Source of the DNA: Eisenbergiella sp963559585
GTDB taxonomy: Bacteria; Bacillota; Clostridia; Lachnospirales; Lachnospiraceae
Length of the DNA stretch: 15,853 bases
Reading direction: 5' to 3'
Assembly: GCA_963559585.1 (NCBI GenBank)
Contig: CAUWLJ010000085.1
Span: 1 to 15,853, forward strand
The notes under the pieces were generated by a model that saw nothing but the letters and a program-made list of their open reading frames with translations, was not told the origin of the DNA and did not search any database. A program made the translations under genes and the position numbers. Shown piece by piece: positions 7,197 to 14,631 of the stretch. The stretch's first letter is position 1, and each line of letters begins with the position of its first letter.

Positions 7197-7235
7197 CCCT
7201 CCTTTCCTCTTTGGTCTGGAGGGTTTTGCCCTCCA
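7197..7235 (-). promoter_or_regulatory. Toxin mRNA leader hairpin that can exchange with the Shine-Dalgarno
   Basis: In the toxin mRNA, TGGAGGG and CCCTCCA (7217-7235) form a perfect 7-bp hairpin with a 5-nt loop. About 20 bases later the Shine-Dalgarno contains GGAGGG (7197-7202), which repeats the first arm. The CCCTCC segment can therefore pair either upstream, leaving the ribosome site free, or with the ribosome site, closing it. Such sequestration is typical of type I toxin messages. The switch is inferred from complementarity alone. Confidence 0.55.
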
Positions 7236-7288
7236 TATCAAAATACAGAGGGTAGGCCGCCTTTGGCTCTGTGGTTTCCCATATTGGC

Positions 7289-7317
7289 ATTATATAGCAA
7301 TGTTCCCTATCTGGCAA
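7289..7317 (-). promoter_or_regulatory. Strong promoter of the toxin gene
   Basis: On the - strand TTGCCA (7312-7317), 17 bp, then TATAAT (7289-7294): a perfect -10 and five of six bases of the -35. Predicted start near 7282, giving a leader of about 94 nt before ATG 7188. The GGGAAACCACAG leader repeat begins directly at the predicted transcript start. Confidence 0.8.
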
Positions 7318-7337
7318 TCATTATTTGTCAGTTTGGC

Positions 7338-7390
7338 AACAGGACGAACCCCAGCGGTTCCTGTTCACCGGCAGGCCAGTAAACAGGAAC
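7338..7390. repeat. Alternating hairpin element after the right operon
   Basis: AACAGGA occurs twice (7338-7344 and 7382-7388), and both copies can pair with TCCTGTT (7359-7365) between them. One fold is GTTCCTGTT (7357-7365) with AACAGGAAC (7382-7390), 9 perfect pairs plus an inner ACTGG/CCGGT stem. The other is GAACC (7346-7350) with GGTTC (7356-7360), extended by AACAG/CTGTT. No T-run follows on either strand, so it is not a plain terminator. It lies 24 bases past the last stop of the right operon and may protect its mRNA 3' end or mark an insertion boundary. Confidence 0.45.
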
Positions 7391-7413
7391 ACAAAAGCTT
7401 CCCTCATCCAGAA

Positions 7414-7683
7414 TCACTTAAGCGGCTGCATCCCTTCCCAAAGAAGCTGCACCGCGAGCCGGAACCCGTAAAGAAATCCCTCCTGGTTCCGGATGGCTTC
7501 TGCGCGTCTGTTTTCCTCATTCAGCTTTTCCACCAGGGCGTACTCTTCTTCCGTCAGTACATGCTTCAGTTCCTTCCAGAGCCCGTCGATGTTCTCCATG
7601 CTCTCCCTGTACTCCTGTCCTTTCCCTGTGATCCGTTCAGCCGGATACAGTTCTCCATTGTACAATTCTTCCAGTCTGCTCAT
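7414..7683 (-). CDS. DUF6809-family small protein, 89 aa
   Basis: ATG at 7683 follows AAAGGAGA by six bases; the longer open frame upstream overlaps the preceding gene and lacks a better site. The protein starts MSRLEELYNGELYP, has a charged helical middle (LWKELKHVLTEEEYALVEKL) and ends with GFLYGFRLAVQLLWEGM. This is the pattern of DUF6809 proteins, common in Clostridia and their mobile elements, with no known function. It is probably an all-helical cytoplasmic protein. It is the last gene of the right operon, 52 bases after the DUF5688 gene. Confidence 0.7.
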   Translation of the reverse strand: MSRLEELYNGELYPAERITGKGQEYRESMENIDGLWKELKHVLTEEEYALVEKLNEENRRAEAIRNQEGFLYGFRLAVQLLWEGMQPLK

Positions 7684-7735
7684 CCTGTTCTCCTTTCTGC
7701 GCAAAAATTTTTCTGGCATCTGCGGCCCGGAGGGC

Positions 7736-8650
7736 TTATCTGTGCGCCCTGAAAAGCGACAGCTTCCCATCCTCCCATACATACATGCTGTTGGACAGGC
7801 TTTTTTCTCTGTATTCCAGATCCTCCTCTTTTCTTTCCGCCAGGTACATCTGAGTACCTTTTATTTTTAAAGAATCCATTTCATGAATCAAAATCATCCG
7901 CTCGGTATCTAACGGAAACAGGAAAAATCTTTTTCCGAAAAAACGCTCCGCCGCTTCCATCACTTTCAGGTTCAGTACCGCCGCCGTTCCGAACGGGCGG
8001 TCTGCATACACCATATAGCACAGGCTCTGGTCATATGCTCTGGACGGCGCGCTTTCTCTCATCAGCACCCCTGCGGTCCCCTGCATCACCTCTCCGGCAG
8101 AGAAGATACAGTCCTCCTCCTGAAGATTCTGCCAGGCAGCCTGATAAAGTTCCTCCTCTCCCACCTTCCACAGCTTCGCAAGGACATTTGTAACGGCTAT
8201 GCTGCCGGATGTGTCGATCCGCATCTGATACATGATGCCCAGATCCGTACCATCAAGCTTTCTCCACGGCACTTTCTGAAGGAAATTCTGGTTCTGTTCC
8301 ATCTGGATCAGGCGGAGCATCAGCATGTCCTTCGTCCGGCTCCAGCCCTGTTCCACCTGCCTCACTGCTTGTACATACTTCTCAGGACATTCCTGACGCC
8401 AGCCAGGCCAGTCTTTTACGATTTCCTGGACTGTCCGGCCTTTCCGGTACTCCTCGTATTCTTTTTCTGGATATATACACAGGCCGATCTGATCCTGCTC
8501 TCTTCGCACGCAGATTATGTCCATCTCCCTGTTATTTTTATAGTTTTTCCCGGCATCCTCCAGCTTATATTTCTCCGGATGATCCAGGTGTAGCAAAACA
8601 TACATCCGCATTTCTCTTATTAATTCCTCTTTAAATTCTTCATATCTCAT
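7736..8650 (-). CDS. DUF5688-family protein, 304 aa
   Basis: The start is placed at ATG 8650 because it forms an ATGA overlap with the upstream stop (8647-8649), a sign of translational coupling, and because the protein then begins MRYEEFKEELIREM as in the family; ATG 8662 is an alternative. KNNREMDIICVR and the following IYPEKEYEEYRKGRTVQEI (about residues 35-75) fit the DUF5688 signature: a KNN motif, then a Tyr-rich segment. The C-terminal half resembles the long family version, with a MYQMRID segment and a tail ending SNSMYVWEDGKLSLF. The family is frequent in Lachnospiraceae accessory DNA and has no established function. No membrane segment or enzyme motif is seen. Confidence 0.72.
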   Translation of the reverse strand: MRYEEFKEELIREMRMYVLLHLDHPEKYKLEDAGKNYKNNREMDIICVRREQDQIGLCIYPEKEYEEYRKGRTVQEIVKDWPGWRQECPEKYVQAVRQVEQGWSRTKDMLMLRLIQMEQNQNFLQKVPWRKLDGTDLGIMYQMRIDTSGSIAVTNVLAKLWKVGEEELYQAAWQNLQEEDCIFSAGEVMQGTAGVLMRESAPSRAYDQSLCYMVYADRPFGTAAVLNLKVMEAAERFFGKRFFLFPLDTERMILIHEMDSLKIKGTQMYLAERKEEDLEYREKSLSNSMYVWEDGKLSLFRAHR

Positions 8651-9129
8651 TTGTTTTTCCATTCCTTTCTGACCCATCTTCCATCCTGCCAGACGCATCC
8701 GGTTAAGAGATTCCAGACCTCCGGGCTGGCCGGGGGATCGGCAAAGCAGTCCTCTTTCAGATACAGACAGATATATCCGGTGAAAAAAGGCTCCAGCGCC
8801 GTTTCGGCCAGACACCTTATCTTTCCCGCCAGCCGGTCGATCTCATCTATGTCCTGATGTTCATAAGCGGCAGTAGAAATCTCCGCCAGAACCCCGGAGT
8901 CCTGGACTGCCTGGGACACCGCAGAGGAGATTTCCCCCGCGTCGCTTTTCAAAATACAGAATCCGCGAAACGCTGTCTCTGCGGTATACTCCGCCAGCAG
9001 AACACGGATCTCCCCCGACAGTGCCTCATATCCTTTTTTATAGACCGTTTTCAGAACCTGTCTGGGATACAGCTCCAGATTCCTCCTGAGCTTGTCCAGC
9101 CGCTCACACAGCGCTGCCCGCAGCTCCAT
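8647..9129 (-). CDS. Unknown helical protein, 160 aa
   Basis: The stop overlaps the start of the DUF5688 gene. Three starts are possible: ATG 9129 (AGGAAGG seven bases upstream, preferred), ATG 9162, and ATG 9261 inside the end of the methylase-helicase gene with AAGGAGG only three bases away. The core has a basic first helix (ERLDKLRRNLELYPRQVLK), then an acidic, Ala-rich helical region with EISTAAYEHQDIDEIDRLAG and a C-terminal segment with EVWNLLTG and a WVRKEWKNK tail. I recognise no family, signal peptide or membrane span. Tight packing between the methylase-helicase and the DUF5688 gene suggests a shared process. Confidence 0.65.
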   Translation of the reverse strand: MELRAALCERLDKLRRNLELYPRQVLKTVYKKGYEALSGEIRVLLAEYTAETAFRGFCILKSDAGEISSAVSQAVQDSGVLAEISTAAYEHQDIDEIDRLAGKIRCLAETALEPFFTGYICLYLKEDCFADPPASPEVWNLLTGCVWQDGRWVRKEWKNK

Positions 9130-9208
9130 CCTCCGGCCTTCCTGCTGTTTACCGGTACGCATATCTCCCACGCCTTCCGCCTCCTTTCCCGGTCTTCCAT
9201 CCAGGCTG

Positions 9209-12200
9209 TCAGGAAACAATATCCTGTTTTCCCCACCGGATGCACAGCCGTCCGTTTTCATCTTCCTCCTTCTGCATGATCATAGACGTCAGATCGTAGT
9301 CCACGCCAAATTTTTCATACACGGAATCCATATCCGCATCCTCCCCCTTCATGAAAAGGTTCAGTTTTTCTTTTGCAAGGATCATCTGCATCAGGTTGGA
9401 TTCCAGGGTTCCGGCGTAGGTGATAAAATAGATTTCTTTTTGATTCTGGGATGTGTACCGGATAAACCGGAAATAGAACTGGCTCATCTGCGCATTGTTA
9501 TAGTGAAGCTCAGGGATGATTACTTTATCTACGAATTCAAAGTTGACGCTGGAGGGAAGGCTCTGCTGTGTGCACAGAAGTATCCCGTTCCGGCTGTCCT
9601 GGAGGGTCTGCCTCAGCTTCCTTCTCTGCGTAAAAGACATATCCCCTGTCACAACAAACAGCGGCCTGTCCGGAAGCAGCACTCGGATCGCTTTTTCATA
9701 AGAGTTCAGCACCGCCTTGTGCCGTACCCCCACTGCCACCAGTTCATCCTTCCAGGATGCGGCAAGCTCCGCCACCGTCAGCACCTTAACCGGAATCTCT
9801 CCTTCGTACTCCTCTACCGTATCCGGTGCGGCGCTGATCCGCAGCAGCAGGATGATCTGCTGGATCAGCTTCATCATGCTGTCTTTCCTGTCATTTCCCG
9901 TGGAACAAAAATACCGTTCCCTCATGCTGTTAAAATCGTCCATGGCTTTCTGGTAGACCTCTTTTTCCTCCGGCGCAAGGCGGACCGTGTACTGGAAAAT
10001 ATTTTCAATGTCTTTCCCGGATACTTCTTCAAATGTACGGGTGATCACCGTCTTATCCAGCAGCTTCCTGAGTACGTCCGCATTGTAGATATCCTGCGTC
10101 CGCTGCTCCTGGCCGAATACCGTGATCTTACAGGGCAGATGGCTTTCCGCAAACAGCTTATAACCTCTTGTGTATGCCGGTATCGGCATTCCGTAGTATG
10201 GATTTTCACTGTCCGATATCCCTGATTCCCCATTTCTGTTTTTGAAGTAACGATACAGAGTCGTGCACCAGGAAATCATGTTGGCTGAATTGTTATACAT
10301 CAATTCCATCTGCGGTACAAACTCCCTGATATTGTTCCGGGTGCTTGTGCCTGTTGTTAAAAGCTTTGCCCTGCACCTCCTGAAGCATGCAAGCACCGCT
10401 TTTGTTCTCTGGCTGTCCGGATTTACGATCTCATCACTTTCGTCCAGGATCAGCTGTATTTTCTGTCCATGGCGCCTCAGCCACCTTTTGATCTGCCTCT
10501 TGTATTTCACAACCGTGTTTAACGTCAAAAGGACAAAATCTCCCTGCCGGATTGACCCAAGATCCTTCAGCCTCTGCACAAACACATGGGACAGCCCGTA
10601 GGATGGCAGAACCATCATCCAGTTATTCCGAATGGAAATCGCGGAGGAAACTACCCAGGTACTGCACATCCTCTGCCGTTCCATCCGGTACATTCCCACG
10701 GCGATCCCCGCAAGGGTTTTCCCGCTTCCCTGCTCCCACTGAAGCATCCCGTACTTTTTCTGCAGCATCAGGTTAATATCATGCCGCTGGATCTCATTCA
10801 GCCTGATCCATTCCATTCTGGTCCGGTCGAACAGAGTAAATTTCTCCAGCCATATGCCAATCTCTTCGTCCTCCCTCATCTCTGCAAAGGGCACAGACTG
10901 GCAGTCATATTCCCTGCACTTCCTCCGGAGCAGTTTTCCATACCGGGGAAACAGGTCTGCCTGATGGCTGCAGACCAGACTGTAAAACGGATAATACCGG
11001 CCGCCGTTCTCCCGGGCGGCCTGCCGGTAAAGGCCAAAATCGCGTTTGATAACTTCCCTGTATTCTTTTACCGGAGCGGTGTTCTGGCTTTTTAAGATCC
11101 CTCTGAGACAGGCAAGCACATCCTCTTTTTTAATTTTTTGTTTTTCCCATTCCTTATATTCCATGCCGGCGGGCTTTCTCTGCTTTTGAAAGCGCTGCAG
11201 ACAGGCCACACATTCTGAATACCTTCCCCTGACCGCGGGATGCACCTTAATCTGATAAAGGTATTTCTGCGTCTGATACACAAATGGATCGCCTGGATCC
11301 GCCGTCTCCAGAAAAATACTGATCCGGTTCTTTTTCTGCCTTTCCCGGGCCGGCCGGAGGAAATGCTCATAGAAAAAATCTGCTTCCGCCTTCAGGTCAG
11401 AGGTTTCCCGGATCACCCGGACGCTTTCCTGTGTATAGGGAAAAACCGGCGTTTCTGCCCTTCTGCTCCTTTTCTGCCAGAACTGCAGCTTGACGGGAAA
11501 TTTCTCTACCCCATAACGGGAAAACATGGTTTCCGGAAGGACTGCCTGGCAGAGAAAGGAATACCGCTCTTCCATCGCCCGTACCGCCCCCTTGTCCATA
11601 AAGGAATCTGCCAGAAAGGATTCCGGCACGATCACCGCCAGGATTCCCAGGGGAACCAGCAGTTCGGCCGCGGCCAGGCAGTATACAAGCTGTGACGGTA
11701 CTTTTCTGCCCGCATATTCCCATGACAGGTTGAACGGGGGATTTCCAACCACGCAGTCGAAAAAGACGCCCGGACAGTATTCCCGGATATCCTGATGCTC
11801 CAGCCGGGCCTGGGGATACAGAAAACGGGCCATCTGAAAAGCAGCCCCGTCCAGCTCACAGCCATAAAAATTTCCCTCATTGGGACAGAAATTGATAAAG
11901 TTTCCCATCCCGCAGGTCAGATCTGCGATCCTCTCCTGCCCGGTCAGGTTCAGGCTGGAAAGGATCATCCGGCAGTACGCCGGAGGTGTAAAAACCTGCC
12001 CCTCCTCAGCCTCCTTTTTGGCATGGCTGTACTGCTGGCAGCTGTCAAAATCTTTTCTGCTCAGCCCATGCAGGCCGCCTTTCCCGGTATATAGGTTATA
12101 AACCTCCTCCGGCGTAATATCTGAACCTGCCTCTCCCTGGTTTTCCAGCAGATGCAGCACCTTCTCGTTCAGCATTTTTCTCTGGTCTGCCGTCAGGAAA

Positions 12201-12223
12201 CGGTTCTGATCCTGATATTTCAT
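9209..12223 (-). CDS. N6-adenine DNA methylase fused to SNF2-like helicase, 1004 aa
   Basis: ATG 12223 follows AGGAGG, the best site in the area. Residues about 75-260 form an N6-methyltransferase: FTPP (78-81), a SAM-binding loop ADLTCGMGNF (100-109) and catalytic NPPF (161-164). Residues about 475-960 form a superfamily 2 motor: Walker A QGSGKT (498-503), DEAx-type LILDESDE (591-598), TTGTS (623-627, motif III-like) and a C-terminal motif VI-like stretch, FYFRFIRYTSQ, near 916-926. This fusion is found in large mobile elements and resembles methylase-plus-translocase proteins used in genome protection or anti-restriction, but no restriction nuclease is visible here. An internal QADLF (421-425) resembles a sliding-clamp motif. 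It probably acts on the element's DNA; replication, modification or defence are all possible. Confidence 0.85.
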   Translation of the reverse strand: MKYQDQNRFLTADQRKMLNEKVLHLLENQGEAGSDITPEEVYNLYTGKGGLHGLSRKDFDSCQQYSHAKKEAEEGQVFTPPAYCRMILSSLNLTGQERIADLTCGMGNFINFCPNEGNFYGCELDGAAFQMARFLYPQARLEHQDIREYCPGVFFDCVVGNPPFNLSWEYAGRKVPSQLVYCLAAAELLVPLGILAVIVPESFLADSFMDKGAVRAMEERYSFLCQAVLPETMFSRYGVEKFPVKLQFWQKRSRRAETPVFPYTQESVRVIRETSDLKAEADFFYEHFLRPARERQKKNRISIFLETADPGDPFVYQTQKYLYQIKVHPAVRGRYSECVACLQRFQKQRKPAGMEYKEWEKQKIKKEDVLACLRGILKSQNTAPVKEYREVIKRDFGLYRQAARENGGRYYPFYSLVCSHQADLFPRYGKLLRRKCREYDCQSVPFAEMREDEEIGIWLEKFTLFDRTRMEWIRLNEIQRHDINLMLQKKYGMLQWEQGSGKTLAGIAVGMYRMERQRMCSTWVVSSAISIRNNWMMVLPSYGLSHVFVQRLKDLGSIRQGDFVLLTLNTVVKYKRQIKRWLRRHGQKIQLILDESDEIVNPDSQRTKAVLACFRRCRAKLLTTGTSTRNNIREFVPQMELMYNNSANMISWCTTLYRYFKNRNGESGISDSENPYYGMPIPAYTRGYKLFAESHLPCKITVFGQEQRTQDIYNADVLRKLLDKTVITRTFEEVSGKDIENIFQYTVRLAPEEKEVYQKAMDDFNSMRERYFCSTGNDRKDSMMKLIQQIILLLRISAAPDTVEEYEGEIPVKVLTVAELAASWKDELVAVGVRHKAVLNSYEKAIRVLLPDRPLFVVTGDMSFTQRRKLRQTLQDSRNGILLCTQQSLPSSVNFEFVDKVIIPELHYNNAQMSQFYFRFIRYTSQNQKEIYFITYAGTLESNLMQMILAKEKLNLFMKGEDADMDSVYEKFGVDYDLTSMIMQKEEDENGRLCIRWGKQDIVS

Positions 12224-12303
12224 CGCTCCTCCTCTTTCCATAAAAAACTTTCGGCAGACTGTATGACAGCCTGCCGGTAACCCATTTTCTCTGTTTCTGG
12301 ATT

Positions 12304-12567
12304 CTATGCCGCGCATTTCGTGGTCTGGTACTCCACAAAACTGGACAGCGCATACAAGTATGGTTCCAGGCGGATATGGTAAAACGAATTCTCCGTTTCA
12401 AAATATGCCATCCTGAAGTTCTGTTTTCGGATGGCCACTACCTTTGAGGTACGGTAGAGCTTCCCTCCCACACATACCACCGCACATTTTCCAACTGCAA
12501 GGGGCTTCAGCAGGCTCCCTCTCAGCACGATACTCCGTTTCTTTTTTTCTGGTTTCGCTTTATCCAT
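12304..12567 (-). CDS. Small conserved-looking protein, 87 aa, unknown function
   Basis: ATG 12567 is preceded by AAGGAGA at about ten bases. The protein starts with a lysine-rich stretch (MDKAKPEKKKRS), followed by alternating hydrophobic residues typical of beta strands (KCAVVCVGGKLYRTSKVVAI) and an aromatic C-terminal part (FYHIRLEPYLYAL). It may be a small beta-barrel nucleic-acid-binding protein, but I do not recognise a family. It lies 80 bases upstream of the methylase-helicase start and 86 bases after the stop of the four-cysteine protein, in line with one operon. Confidence 0.65.
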   Translation of the reverse strand: MDKAKPEKKKRSIVLRGSLLKPLAVGKCAVVCVGGKLYRTSKVVAIRKQNFRMAYFETENSFYHIRLEPYLYALSSFVEYQTTKCAA

Positions 12568-12653
12568 TTTGATTTTTCTCCTTCTGCCGTATGTCCGGTG
12601 CTTTCCTATCAGGAATTCTGTACCGCAGTGCAGTTACAGAATCCCTCCTTCCG

Positions 12654-13466
12654 TCAGGCGGGAAGCTCTTCCCTGTCTCCGTCAATCTCGTATGACCGGA
12701 TTTTATCTCCCTGCCACTGTTCCTCCTCATACTCGCAGCCATCCCCTGCCTGCTCCAGCTCCCTGGCGCGGTCGTCCAGGATCAGCCTGATCTGCTCCTT
12801 AAACTGGCTGGCATAAGAACGTATCTTTGCCAGTTCTTCACCCGCCAGATCATACACAAGCCTGAAGGTGGCCACGCTGTAGGATTCCTTCCCATTGGAA
12901 ACCTTCTTCAGACCAATTTCGATCACGCTTCCCCATGAGGCGCGTCTGCGGAATACAAATGCCTGGCTTAAAAAATCTTTCCAGGGTCTGAGGCTTGTTG
13001 GGGGAAGGTTCAGCATCATGGGCATGGAATCTCCACTCCTTAACAGATAGAGAGATCTCATATTCTTACATGCCTTTCCTGATCCGTTGGCCGCCGTCCC
13101 GTACTGGTTCAGCGCACACGCCCTGCATACGCCGCCCGGGGAACCGTAGCCTGTTTTCCCATCCACAGAGGAGCAGAGGGGCTTTGCGTTTTCATCGTAT
13201 TCTTTCCCGTCCTCCCAGTACACGTTGGATTCGTGATGGTGCAGAACTACCACCATAAGCGTCTGCTCATAATTGGGATGCTCCGGGTCCCCGGATGGTA
13301 CTTCAAACTGCTGGACGCCGCCGGAGGGTATTTTGATCCTCTGGAATCCCAGGCTCATGCCGTCCACATCATCCCCCAGATCCTCCGCACTGAACTCTCC
13401 CGCTTCCTCCGCCGTATCCATTGCGGGGATCAGAAATCTTTCTTCGTATTGTTCTTTTCTCTGCAT
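12654..13466 (-). CDS. Four-cysteine protein, possible single-stranded DNA-binding role, 270 aa
   Basis: ATG 13466 follows AGAGGAAG. After an acidic N-terminus the protein has IKIPSGGVQQFEVPSG and MVVVLHHHESNVYW (beta strands), then a cysteine cluster Cys98, Cys114, Cys117 and Cys133 in the pattern P-L-C-S-S-x-D-G ... G-x-C-x-x-C ... G-K-A-C-K-N, likely to bind one zinc ion. LPPTSLRPWKDFL and a strand-rich part follow, and the tail is acidic. Proteins of this layout in phages and mobile elements often lie among replication genes; a single-stranded DNA-binding role is my inference from layout and context. Its neighbours are the DUF932 gene upstream and a small unknown gene downstream. Confidence 0.65.
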   Translation of the reverse strand: MQRKEQYEERFLIPAMDTAEEAGEFSAEDLGDDVDGMSLGFQRIKIPSGGVQQFEVPSGDPEHPNYEQTLMVVVLHHHESNVYWEDGKEYDENAKPLCSSVDGKTGYGSPGGVCRACALNQYGTAANGSGKACKNMRSLYLLRSGDSMPMMLNLPPTSLRPWKDFLSQAFVFRRRASWGSVIEIGLKKVSNGKESYSVATFRLVYDLAGEELAKIRSYASQFKEQIRLILDDRARELEQAGDGCEYEEEQWQGDKIRSYEIDGDREELPA

Positions 13467-13532
13467 AGCTTCCTCTTCTTTCCGCCGTTTTCCGGCTTTA
13501 TCTGCTTCATCTGCATCGCTTTTGGGCCCCTG

Positions 13533-14591
13533 TCAGGCCGCCATCTGGTTGATCATGTTCCACTGTCTGGCCGGCATGGTCAGGATCTGGTACCCTGCCG
13601 CCTCCAGTTCGGTTGCCCGGTCATAGCTTTCCACATCCTGGCTGTAGCGGGTCACCGCGTTGGCAAGGCCATACAGATTCAGGTCGCTGCTCTCGATCAG
13701 CCTCTGCAGCACGCCTGCGCTTTCCTCTTTTGTGATGTGATACTGCTGGGCCGCCAGCCGCACCACTTCAGGAACATCTACTGTGTTCATCGGAAGCTTC
13801 CGGGCTTCCTGCATCTGTGCCACGATCCGGGCAAAGCGGGCTTCATCCACAGCCGCCTTCACAGTATCCTGAATCTTTAAAAGGAAAGCCCTGTCTTCCG
13901 CCTGGATGGTTTTCTCAGAATAAATCTGGAAATTTTCATCCGAGCTGACGATACGCCCGATGTGCTTTGCCTTTGTCCGTGCATCATTGATGATCATTCC
14001 GTTTGAACACACCAGCCTGTACACAAGCGGCTGGATGTTGACGGAGCCCTGCCCGACCTCCGAGTTACTGATAATGATTCCTGCCTGTACGATATCCCCG
14101 GGAACCACTTCTGCCTCCAGCCTGGGATTAACCGCTTTGATGTACATCTGCCGTTCTGTCAGCTGGCAGCTTTCGATCCGCACGCCTTTGATCCCGCTCA
14201 GAAGCGGAATGGCTATGGCTGCGATATCCATGTTGTCGATCCTCTTATAACGGCTGCTTAAAAAGGCCCGCGCCGTACCGCCCAGCGTCCGCAGCATCCG
14301 CTTATCGGACGCCTGTGACAGCCAGGTATTCACGTTCTTCACAAGCAGCTCCGGCTGTTCTTCCTGCATCCTGTCGTAGTAATCCGCCGGTATCTTCAGG
14401 TGGGATGCGATCTGTCTATGGGCAATCTGATTGATTTCCAGAGGTTCCACAACCTCCGTTCCCTTGTCATACAGATGCAGGTAAGGGCGTCCGTCAAACG
14501 TTTCCATCTTCAGGCTTCTGGAATCCACCAGATAATCCTGCTTGATCTCGTTCTGCCTCTGAAGTTCTATGGCAAACTCCTTCAGGCTCAT
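13533..14591 (-). CDS. DUF932 phage/plasmid-like protein, 352 aa
   Basis: ATG 14591 is preceded by GAAGG at five bases; a GTG at 14603 in the same frame is the alternative. The protein carries the DUF932 pattern: an N-terminal part with RPYLHLYDKGTEVVEPLEI and QIASHLKIPADYYDRM, then LRTLGGTARAFLSSRYKRIDN, VNPRLEAEVVPGDIVQAGI, a SNSEVGQGSVNIQPLVYRLVCSN core and a helical C-terminus. DUF932 proteins are common on plasmids, phages and conjugative elements; their biochemical role is unproven, though they cluster with replication and recombination genes. No sign of truncation. Confidence 0.88.
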   Translation of the reverse strand: MSLKEFAIELQRQNEIKQDYLVDSRSLKMETFDGRPYLHLYDKGTEVVEPLEINQIAHRQIASHLKIPADYYDRMQEEQPELLVKNVNTWLSQASDKRMLRTLGGTARAFLSSRYKRIDNMDIAAIAIPLLSGIKGVRIESCQLTERQMYIKAVNPRLEAEVVPGDIVQAGIIISNSEVGQGSVNIQPLVYRLVCSNGMIINDARTKAKHIGRIVSSDENFQIYSEKTIQAEDRAFLLKIQDTVKAAVDEARFARIVAQMQEARKLPMNTVDVPEVVRLAAQQYHITKEESAGVLQRLIESSDLNLYGLANAVTRYSQDVESYDRATELEAAGYQILTMPARQWNMINQMAA

Positions 14592-14631
14592 TCCTTCCTT
14601 CACATATCCACTTCCCTTCTCTCCTCTATTC

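Larger units (their letters stand above)
7011..7280. repeat. Inverted repeat of about 30 bp flanking the toxin gene
   Basis: The + strand at 7011-7039 begins GGGAAAGCCACAGAAGCGG and ends CCTACCCCTC. The reverse complement of 7248-7280 begins GGGAAACCACAGAG and ends GCGGCCTACCCTC; the two align apart from small indels. Both predicted RNAs therefore begin with nearly the same leader. The toxin mRNA, if it runs past its stop codon, would carry one copy at its 5' end and the complementary copy in its 3' tail, allowing long-range pairing. A further GGGGTAGGC (6958-6966) provides a third partner for the same segment. Confidence 0.7.

Noticed and set aside
7093..7317. 74-codon long version of the toxin ORF starting at TTG 7317
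   Set aside because: Its start lies inside the -35 box of the toxin promoter, so the mRNA would not contain it; the family-like start is ATG 7188.
7300..7752. 150-codon + strand open frame
   Set aside because: Antisense to the DUF6809 gene and the toxin promoter; no ribosome site, composition of a shadow frame.
9092..10225. 377-codon + strand open frame
   Set aside because: Fully antisense to the C-terminal part of the methylase-helicase gene, which has clear motifs; the + strand product is rich in His, Pro, Cys and Phe with no domain or ribosome site.
12560..12742. 60-codon - strand open frame between two genes
   Set aside because: Mostly overlaps the 3' end of the four-cysteine gene in another frame and has no ribosome site or recognisable content.
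13233..13880. 215-codon + strand open frame across two genes
   Set aside because: Antisense to both the DUF932 gene and the four-cysteine gene, which are well supported on the - strand.
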